Shown here: positions 15,229 to 20,727 of the stretch, one piece after another
Layout of the letters: each line of letters opens with the position of its first letter
How positions within the stretch are numbered: position 1 is the stretch's first letter
Assembly (NCBI GenBank): GCA_900552365.1
Contig: URZP01000018.1
Location: 1-20,727, forward strand
DNA from: an uncultured Coriobacteriaceae bacterium
GTDB lineage: Bacteria > Actinomycetota > Coriobacteriia > Coriobacteriales > Eggerthellaceae
Direction: 5' to 3'
Length of the DNA: 20,727 nt
Notes under the pieces: generated by a model
Told to the model about the DNA's origin: nothing
The model's input: only the letters and a program-made list of their open reading frames with translations
The model's database searches: none
Made by a program: the position numbers and the translations under genes

Positions 15229-16626
15229 ATGATGAATACGACTGATAACGCGCCGCTCTCGCAAGCAGGCGAAACCAACCCCATCCCCTCTTCGGAAGCC
15301 TCGAAGCGAAGCCACGTCGCACCTGGGTCTCAAACCCCCCAGAAACGTCTGGCGATTGTCACAATGGGCGTGAAGCTGGGCGACGAAACGCGCGGCTACA
15401 CCCGTTTCCGCAAGCTCTCTGAAATGCTTGTCGCCCACGGGTTCGAGGTCGACTTGATCACCTCGTCGTTCCAACACTGGGACAAGCAGCAGCGAGACAA
15501 AAGCAAAGCATGCTACCAGGGCCTTCCCTATAAGGTCGTCTTCATCGACGAGCCGGGGTACAAACGCAACCTCGACCTCGGTCGAATCCACAGCCACTCC
15601 GTCGCAGCCAAGAACCTGAACGCCTTCTTCAAGAAACGCTTCGCCGAGCCCGACGGCGGCTACGACCTCATCTACTCCGAGATCCCGCCCAACGATGTCG
15701 CGCGCGTCTGCGCCGAAACCGCCGACAGGGAGGGCATCCCTTACATCGCCGATATCAACGACCTGTGGCCCGAAGCCATGCGCATGGTCGTCGATATCCC
15801 CGTCATCAGCGACATTGCCTTCCACCCGTTCGCACGCGACGCGAAAAAGGTGTACCAGCTGCTTTCCGCTGCCGTGGGAACCTCGAACGAATATGCCAGC
15901 CGCCCCGAGAAGGACCGCACCGAGCCGTACCCCCGCATCACGGTGTACGTCGGCAACGACCTGAAGAAGTTCGACGCCGGCGTGGCCGCGCACAAGGGCG
16001 AGATCACCAAGCCCGAAGGCGAGTTCTGGGTAACCTACGCCGGAACCTTGGGCGCCAGCTACGATCTGGAAACCCTGATCAACGCAGCCGCCCTTATCAA
16101 GCAGGCTGAAGAAGCAAGCGGCCCCGCGCTTTGCTCTGAAGTGGTCACCAGCGAGGAAACCTGCGACCTTAAGGTTCACGTGAAGATCCTCGGTGACGGC
16201 CCGAACCGCGCCGCGCTCGAGCAGCTGGCCCAAAGCCTGAACGCGCCCGTCGATTTCCTGGGCTACTGCCCCTACGATCTTATGGCGGCCTACCTTACCG
16301 CCTCCGACGTCACGGTGAATTCGCTCAAGAAGGACGCAGCGCAGAGCATCGTCACGAAGATCGGCGATTACCTTGCCGCAGGCAAGCCCATGATCAACAC
16401 CGGTTCCAGCGAGGAATTCCAAATGAAGGTGAAAACCGACGGCTTCGGCGTGAACGTCGTCGCCGAGGACGCGCAGGCTCTGGCCGACGCCATCACCGAT
16501 CTCACGAAGCGCCCCAACCGCCGCCGCATCATGGGAACCAGGGCCCGCGACGTAGCCGTTGCCCAATTCGATCAGGATCATTCCTACTTGGCCATCGTCA
16601 AACTCATCCGCAATCTCACGAAATAA
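15229..16626 (+). CDS. GT4-type (WbuB-like) glycosyltransferase
   Basis: 465 residues from the chosen ATG. The reading frame opens at 15085, but the extra 48 residues are non-conserved and no Shine-Dalgarno sequence serves either start; the ATG at 15229 sits 7 bases after a TAnnnT box. The first ~35 residues are low-complexity. The GT-B fold follows: KRLAIVTMG, TRGYTRFRKLSEMLVAHGFEVDLITSS (Rossmann 1), YIADINDLWPEAM, then WVTYAGTLGASYDLETLI and LGDGPNRAALEQLA. The donor site VTKIGDYLAAGKPMIN replaces the usual E-x7-E region. It probably transfers a sugar from a nucleotide donor at the cytoplasmic membrane face. It starts a plus-strand set with an aminotransferase and a phosphoglycosyl transferase; donor and acceptor are not identifiable. 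Confidence 0.87.
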   Translation: MMNTTDNAPLSQAGETNPIPSSEASKRSHVAPGSQTPQKRLAIVTMGVKLGDETRGYTRFRKLSEMLVAHGFEVDLITSSFQHWDKQQRDKSKACYQGLPYKVVFIDEPGYKRNLDLGRIHSHSVAAKNLNAFFKKRFAEPDGGYDLIYSEIPPNDVARVCAETADREGIPYIADINDLWPEAMRMVVDIPVISDIAFHPFARDAKKVYQLLSAAVGTSNEYASRPEKDRTEPYPRITVYVGNDLKKFDAGVAAHKGEITKPEGEFWVTYAGTLGASYDLETLINAAALIKQAEEASGPALCSEVVTSEETCDLKVHVKILGDGPNRAALEQLAQSLNAPVDFLGYCPYDLMAAYLTASDVTVNSLKKDAAQSIVTKIGDYLAAGKPMINTGSSEEFQMKVKTDGFGVNVVAEDAQALADAITDLTKRPNRRRIMGTRARDVAVAQFDQDHSYLAIVKLIRNLTK

Positions 16627-16654
16627 TGCGACTGCGCGAACCTAAGGAGCATTC

Positions 16655-17908
16655 ATGAGCTCAAACGCAAAGAAGCAGATCCCGTTCAGCCCGCCTGACA
16701 TCACGCAAGCAGAAATCGATCAAGTTGTCGAAGCGCTGAAAAGCGGGTGGATCACCACCGGCCCGAAAACCAAGCAGTTCGAAAACGAGCTGTCCGCCTA
16801 CATGGGCACCCCGAAAACCGCTGCCCTGTCCTCGGCCACCGCTGCCGAGGAATGCGCCTTGCGCGTTTTAGGAATCGGACCCGGTGACGAAGTCATCGTC
16901 CCCGCTTACACCTACACCGCCACGGCAAGCGCCGTCTGTCACGTGGGCGCCACGCCTGTCATGATCGACTGCGCGCCCGGCTCCTTCGAAATGGATTACC
17001 AAAAGGTCGCCGAAGCCGTCACGCCCAAAACCAAGGCCGTCGTCCCCGTTGACCTTGGCGGCAAGATGATCGACTACGACACGCTCTTCGCCGCACTCGA
17101 CTCCGTCAGCGCTGCGTGGTCCCCCGCAAACGACATCCAGGCCGCATACAAGCGCGTGCCCGTCGTTTCTGATTGCGCCCACTCCATGGGCGCCGTTCGT
17201 CACGGCAAGCACGCAGGCTCAGTGGCCGACTTCTCGTCTTTCTCGTTCCATGCCGTGAAGAACCTGACCACCGCAGAAGGCGGCGCGCTCACCTGGCGTC
17301 AGGGCACGCAGGACGACGAGGCCATCTACAAGCAGATCATGCTGCTGTCGCTTCACGGCCAGAACAAGGACGCCCTTGCCAAGACGAAAGCCGGCGCTTG
17401 GGAATACGACATCGTTTTCCCGGGCTGGAAATGCAACATGACCGACATGGCCGCCGGCGTCGGACTAGCGCAACTGAAGCGCTACCCCGATCTGCTCGCG
17501 CGCCGTCGCGCCATCTTCGAGCGCTACTGCGATAGCCTTGCCGCCGTGGATTCCATGCCGCTCGACATCCTTCAGCACTTCGGCGACGACGAACAGGGCG
17601 GGTGGGCATCCAGCACCCATCTGATGATCGTCAGGCTTGAAGGCAAGGGCGTCGAATTCAGGAACACCCTGATCACGCGCATGGGCGAAGCTGGTGTCGC
17701 AACCAATGTCCACTACAAGCCCCTTCCCATGATGACCGCGTATAAGAACATGGGATTTGATATCAACGACTTCCCGAACGCCTTCGCGCAATATCAAAAC
17801 GAGGTCACGCTTCCGCTGCACACCCTGCTCAGCGACGAGGACGTCGACTACGTTTCCGAGACCTTCGCCTCGGTTTACCATGCGCTTGAAACCGAAGGCA
17901 TTCGCTAA
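16655..17908 (+). CDS. DegT/DnrJ/EryC1-family PLP sugar aminotransferase
   Basis: 417 residues, normal for the family. It transfers an amino group, usually from glutamate, to a keto-sugar nucleotide. Features: ITTGPKTKQFE (33-43), the VIVPAYTYTATASAV loop, the PLP-ring Asp173 in VVSDCAHSMGA, and the Schiff-base Lys202 in FSFHAVKNLTTAEGG. The late MTDMAAGVGLAQLKR and VHYKPLPMM segments are also typical. AAGGAG lies 5 bases before ATG, 28 bases after the glycosyltransferase. Together with a PglC-like transferase it suggests a 4-amino-deoxy sugar (for example a bacillosamine or perosamine type) made for a surface glycan. The dehydratase and acetyltransferase expected for such a pathway are not in this window. 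Confidence 0.92.
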   Translation: MSSNAKKQIPFSPPDITQAEIDQVVEALKSGWITTGPKTKQFENELSAYMGTPKTAALSSATAAEECALRVLGIGPGDEVIVPAYTYTATASAVCHVGATPVMIDCAPGSFEMDYQKVAEAVTPKTKAVVPVDLGGKMIDYDTLFAALDSVSAAWSPANDIQAAYKRVPVVSDCAHSMGAVRHGKHAGSVADFSSFSFHAVKNLTTAEGGALTWRQGTQDDEAIYKQIMLLSLHGQNKDALAKTKAGAWEYDIVFPGWKCNMTDMAAGVGLAQLKRYPDLLARRRAIFERYCDSLAAVDSMPLDILQHFGDDEQGGWASSTHLMIVRLEGKGVEFRNTLITRMGEAGVATNVHYKPLPMMTAYKNMGFDINDFPNAFAQYQNEVTLPLHTLLSDEDVDYVSETFASVYHALETEGIR

Positions 17909-17925
17909 CGCTGCACGAAATCGGA

Positions 17926-17938
17926 TAGAATTCGCTTT
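17926..17938 (+). promoter_or_regulatory. Second leaderless-type -10 before the phosphoglycosyl transferase
   Basis: TAGAAT at 17926-17931 is followed by exactly 7 bases and then ATG. The 30-base gap has no Shine-Dalgarno sequence at a useful distance and no clear -35. The spacing equals that before the glycosyltransferase gene, which makes chance less likely. Confidence 0.45.
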
Positions 17939-18562
17939 ATGTACCAACACGTATTCAAACGCCTGCTCGACATCGTCATCGGGGTCATTGCACTTGTCCC
18001 CGTTTGCCTTGTCATATTGATTTTCGGAATCGCCATCAAGCTCGAAGACGGAGGCCCCGTCTTCTACAACGCGCCGCGCGTGGGCAAAGACGGACGCGAT
18101 TTCATCATGTACAAACTGCGCAGCATGCGCGTGAACGCGCCTGACCTGGTCATGGAGGACGGCTCCACCTACAACGGCGCCGACGACCCGCGCATGACCA
18201 AAGTCGGGGCTCTTCTACGCAAAACCAGCCTTGACGAGCTGCCTCAGTTCCTAAACGTCCTGAAAGGCGAGATGAGCGTCATCGGCCCTCGCCCCGATCT
18301 GCGCCGCGAAACCGAGCTTTACACCGGCGAAGAGGGGATCAAACTCACCGTGAAGCCGGGCATCACCGGTTACGCCGCGGTCATGGGACGCAATTCGCTC
18401 CCGTGGCACGACCGCCTGGCTCTGGACGTATACTACGTGAAGCACATTTCGTTCGCTTTGGACGCAAAGGTCTTCTTCCGCACGTTCGCAACCGTGTTCA
18501 AGCAGGAAGGCATTTACGTCGAGGGCGATGACAACGCCGAATCGGCAAAGGTCGGCGAATAA
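17939..18562 (+). CDS. PglC-like monotopic phosphoglycosyl transferase (bacterial sugar transferase)
   Basis: It starts glycan assembly by moving a sugar-1-phosphate from a UDP-sugar to polyprenyl phosphate at the membrane. 207 residues, the size of minimal PglC enzymes without the CoA-binding or multi-TM extension of WbaP/WcaJ. One N-terminal hydrophobic re-entrant helix (about 11-34) precedes the core: FIMYKLRSMR (55-64), the catalytic pair Asp99-Glu100 in TSLDELPQFLNVLKGEMSVIGPRP, and VKPGITGYAAVMGRNSLPWHDR. The RKTSLDELPQ and PGITG signatures are clear. With the upstream aminotransferase, an amino-sugar substrate is plausible. It lies 30 bases after the aminotransferase without a ribosome binding site. 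Confidence 0.93.
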   Translation: MYQHVFKRLLDIVIGVIALVPVCLVILIFGIAIKLEDGGPVFYNAPRVGKDGRDFIMYKLRSMRVNAPDLVMEDGSTYNGADDPRMTKVGALLRKTSLDELPQFLNVLKGEMSVIGPRPDLRRETELYTGEEGIKLTVKPGITGYAAVMGRNSLPWHDRLALDVYYVKHISFALDAKVFFRTFATVFKQEGIYVEGDDNAESAKVGE

Positions 18563-18624
18563 ACAAGGCACTGACGGACGGGCGCACGTTAAAGGGGAGC
18601 GCCCAAAAACGAGAGAGGTCATAC

Positions 18625-19491
18625 ATGGCAGAAGAACAGAACCCCGATTCATGTAACGGCAGCTGCGGTAGTTGCGGCAGCTCGAGCTGTGGATCGCGCA
18701 CCGAGAAGCAGCGCACCTCCACGGCTCGCGCCAATGTGAAGCACGTCATCGGCGTCGTTTCCGGCAAAGGCGGCGTTGGCAAGTCGCTGGTTACCTGCTT
18801 GCTTGCCTCCGAGCTCACCAAGCGCGGTTACAAGGTGGGCGTCCTTGACGCCGACATCACCGGCCCGTCCATCCCCAAGGCATTCGGTCTTAAGGGCCGC
18901 TTGATGGGTGACAAAGACGGCATCCTGCCCTTCGAAACCGAAAGCGGCATCAAGGCCGTTTCCACCAACCTCATGCTCGACCAGGAAGACGCACCTGTCG
19001 CCTGGCGCGGCCCGGTTGTCACCGGCCTTTTGAAGCAGTTCTTCGGCGACACCAACTGGGAAGAAATCGACTACCTGCTGGTTGACATGCCTCCGGGAAC
19101 CTCCGACGTGTTCTTGACCGTCATGCAAAGCATGAACCTTGACGGCATCGTCACGGTTTCCGCCCCGCAGCAGCTGGTCTCCATGATCGTTGGCAAGGCC
19201 GTCAACCTGGCGCACGAGATGAACATCCCCGTGCTTGGCCTGGTCGAGAACATGGCCTACTTCAAGTGCGACGAGTGCGACAAGAAGCACTTCATCTTCG
19301 GCGAGCCCCAGGGCGCCCAGATCGCCGAGCACTACGGCATTCCCGCCTGCGCCACCCTGCCCCTTGACCCCAGCTTCGCCAAGCTGGTCGACGCCGGCAA
19401 GGTTGAGGAATACGACGTCGAAGGCGCGCTTGACCCCGTCATCGACCAGATCGTCGCCCTTCCCGCCAAGGAGAACGCCACGCAGGAGTAA
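18625..19491 (+). CDS. mrp: Mrp/Nbp35-family iron-sulfur carrier P-loop ATPase
   Basis: It binds and transfers Fe-S clusters to apoproteins in the cytoplasm, as a homodimer, using ATP. 288 residues. The deviant Walker A is VVSGKGGVGKS (44-54); DADITGPSIPKAFG and VDMPPGTSD are the Mrp signatures. The bridging-cluster CxxC is Cys215/Cys218 in YFKCDEC. The N-terminus carries four cysteines (10, 14, 17, 22) in a Ser/Gly-rich stretch, as in Nbp35-like proteins of anaerobes and archaea. It has no N-terminal MIP18 (DUF59) domain. GAGAGG lies 6 bases before ATG. It follows the sugar genes after 62 bases but is functionally separate. Confidence 0.95.
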   Translation: MAEEQNPDSCNGSCGSCGSSSCGSRTEKQRTSTARANVKHVIGVVSGKGGVGKSLVTCLLASELTKRGYKVGVLDADITGPSIPKAFGLKGRLMGDKDGILPFETESGIKAVSTNLMLDQEDAPVAWRGPVVTGLLKQFFGDTNWEEIDYLLVDMPPGTSDVFLTVMQSMNLDGIVTVSAPQQLVSMIVGKAVNLAHEMNIPVLGLVENMAYFKCDECDKKHFIFGEPQGAQIAEHYGIPACATLPLDPSFAKLVDAGKVEEYDVEGALDPVIDQIVALPAKENATQE

Positions 19492-19521
19492 ACCTCCTTC
19501 GCGACAACGCGCATCAACTGA

Positions 19522-19555
19522 AATCGCCCTTCCGAACTGCTTCGGAAGGGCGATT
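19522..19555. terminator. Bidirectional terminator between mrp and MFS gene
   Basis: A perfect 15-base stem (19522-19536 with 19541-19555) with a 4-base loop CTGC lies between convergent genes. T-richness is modest on both sides (ATTGTCATAT on plus, ATTTCAGTT on minus). The stem strength and the convergent setting favour use in both directions. Confidence 0.8.
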
Positions 19556-19587
19556 GTCATATAGGCCACCTTGGATCAAGCGGTAGC

Positions 19588-20727
19588 CTATGCAGCCGCT
19601 TCTGCCGCTTTCTTCACGTTGGCGGCCATGCGCTTGTGCTGGCTTAAGAACAAGACCACGGCAAGAACAATGGGAACAAGCATGCACAGCCACATCCACG
19701 AGTACGCCGTGCTCTCGGCCCCGGCAATAGGAAGAAACACGTCAATGAGCACACCCGCAAGCGCCGGGCCCAGCAAGTTGCCAACATCAAGACCGGTGTA
19801 CGTGGTGTTGGTGCCTGCCCCGGTGTGATCGGGCGGCACCATCCGCAACGCCAAGGCCTGAACCAGCGGGTTGCACACACCGAAGCCGCACGAACCCACA
19901 ACGGCCGCCAGCAAGAACATCGGAAGCGTCGTTGCCTGCGAGATTATGACATACGAGGCACCGAACGCGATGAAAGCGAAAATCAGAATGGCCTTGGTGC
20001 CGTGAACGTCGGACATCCTTCCGAAAAACGGACGCGTGACCAACATGCACAGAGCGTATACCGTGAAATACAAAGCGATGTGGTCCACCCCAAGCAGCGT
20101 TCCGTAAATAACCAAGAACGATGCCGTACACGAAAACGCGCAGCTGATCAGGCACAAAATACCAGCAGGGATGAACGCCTGCTTCGCGAAAATACGATCG
20201 GGCTGAATTTTGTACGGGGGCCTGTTCTCCTCGGGCTTCACCTTCACGAACGGAATGATGCAGCACGCCACGCTCAGCAAAACACCCGCCGATATGTACG
20301 TGGGGAAATAGCCGCATGCCCCGGCCATCCAAACCGCAAACGCAGGACCAACCGACTGAGCGATAGAGAACGCAAGCATGTACATGCTCACGCCACTTGA
20401 AAGCCGCGAATACGGAACCACCTTGCTGACAAGGGCCATGCCCAACGGAGCAGCGCAGCCGATTCCAATGCCATGCAGCAGACGAACGGCGAACAAGGTG
20501 GCAGGCGACGAGGCGAACGCGTACAGGAACATAGAGACCGCATTCAGGGCATACGCCATGAAATACAAACGCTTCTTCGAGAAGCTGTCGAATGCTGGGC
20601 CGGAAAACGGGCGGATGGCCAAAGCCGTGATCGCGAACGCACAAACGACCACGCCAACCGTGGTTGCGTCGGCGCCCATTCCGCGGGCAGACAGAGGAAT
20701 TATGGTCGTGGCGAACTGCGTGCCCAT
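19588..20727 (-). CDS. MFS transporter, N-terminus cut by window edge
   Basis: 379 residues are visible. The ATG at the very end of the window is probably internal, because the frame is open to the edge and the visible sequence begins at what is usually the end of the first membrane helix (IIPLSARGMGADATTVGVV). Major facilitator motif A occurs twice: GPAFDSFSKKR after helix 2 and RPFFGRMSDVHGTK between helices 8 and 9. About 11 hydrophobic helices remain. The C-terminus is short and Lys/Ala-rich. The substrate is unknown; it looks like a drug/metabolite efflux or sugar-type carrier of the DHA1-like group. It is convergent with mrp and shares its terminator. Confidence 0.9.
   Translation of the reverse strand: MGTQFATTIIPLSARGMGADATTVGVVVCAFAITALAIRPFSGPAFDSFSKKRLYFMAYALNAVSMFLYAFASSPATLFAVRLLHGIGIGCAAPLGMALVSKVVPYSRLSSGVSMYMLAFSIAQSVGPAFAVWMAGACGYFPTYISAGVLLSVACCIIPFVKVKPEENRPPYKIQPDRIFAKQAFIPAGILCLISCAFSCTASFLVIYGTLLGVDHIALYFTVYALCMLVTRPFFGRMSDVHGTKAILIFAFIAFGASYVIISQATTLPMFLLAAVVGSCGFGVCNPLVQALALRMVPPDHTGAGTNTTYTGLDVGNLLGPALAGVLIDVFLPIAGAESTAYSWMWLCMLVPIVLAVVLFLSQHKRMAANVKKAAEAAA

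Noticed and set aside
15194..15232. 12-codon plus-strand frame after AAGGAG, ending over the glycosyltransferase ATG, like a leader peptide
   Set aside because: If transcription begins near 15229, as the TAnnnT spacing suggests, it is not transcribed; AAGGAG is also 12 bases from the ATG.
15187..16581. 464-codon minus-strand open frame
   Set aside because: Antisense shadow of the glycosyltransferase; Gly/Val/Asp repeats typical of reversed codons.
18577..18604. Hairpin GGGCGC/GCGCCC before mrp
   Set aside because: The 13-base loop and lack of a T-run on the plus strand argue against a terminator; the stem is only six pairs.
18649..19569. 306-codon minus-strand open frame
   Set aside because: Antisense to mrp, whose Walker A and CxxC motifs are unmistakable on the plus strand.
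1..20727. CRISPR array, insertion sequences, tRNA or rRNA genes
   Set aside because: No regularly spaced repeats, transposase motifs or RNA-gene signatures were found on reading either strand.

Overview
This looks like a chromosomal window from a high-GC actinobacterium. I infer the class Coriobacteriia (Eggerthella/Slackia-like), but no rRNA gene is present to prove it. The pointers are the actinobacterial gene order rplU-rpmA-obg-proB-proA-nadD-rsfS, a GlnR-type orphan regulator beside glnA, a MalT/SARP-like giant regulator, an Nbp35-like Mrp ATPase typical of anaerobes, and two start codons placed like leaderless starts. I see no insertion sequence, phage gene, CRISPR array, tRNA or rRNA.

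Layout. Bases 1-14851 are read entirely from the minus strand, so the biological order runs right to left. glnA is followed without a gap by a GlnR-like regulator and then a hairpin. Next come a TauE/SafE-family permease, DNA polymerase I, and the ribosomal protein genes rplU-rpmA, which end in a clear intrinsic terminator. Then comes a tight run obg-proB-proA-nadD/yqeK-rsfS with gaps of -4 to 36 bases. This run joins ribosome assembly, proline synthesis, NAD synthesis and ribosome silencing. The left edge holds the first 686 codons of a large minus-strand regulator that has no stop codon inside the window. It has an N-terminal P-loop and the beginning of a SARP-type winged helix. Its start codon and ribosome binding site lie inside an almost symmetric 49-bp inverted repeat, with a probable operator just upstream.

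From 15229 to 19491 the plus strand carries a small sugar-nucleotide/glycan locus: a GT4-type glycosyltransferase, a DegT-type PLP aminotransferase and a PglC-like phosphoglycosyl transferase. It is followed by an Mrp/Nbp35 iron-sulfur carrier ATPase. The first and third glycan genes have a TAnnnT hexamer exactly 7 bases before ATG and no good Shine-Dalgarno sequence, which suggests leaderless transcripts. A 15-bp perfect hairpin separates mrp from a convergent MFS transporter whose N-terminus is cut by the right edge.

How the genes work together. Most are core housekeeping genes. The accessory or regulatory interest lies in four places: the left-edge regulator and its palindromic start region, the glnA/GlnR-like pair (nitrogen control), the three-gene glycan cassette, and the NadD-YqeK fusion. 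I found no clear sign of a wholly new system. The best candidates for follow-up are the dyad-symmetric start of the large regulator and the GlnR-like protein with Glu at the phospho-acceptor position.
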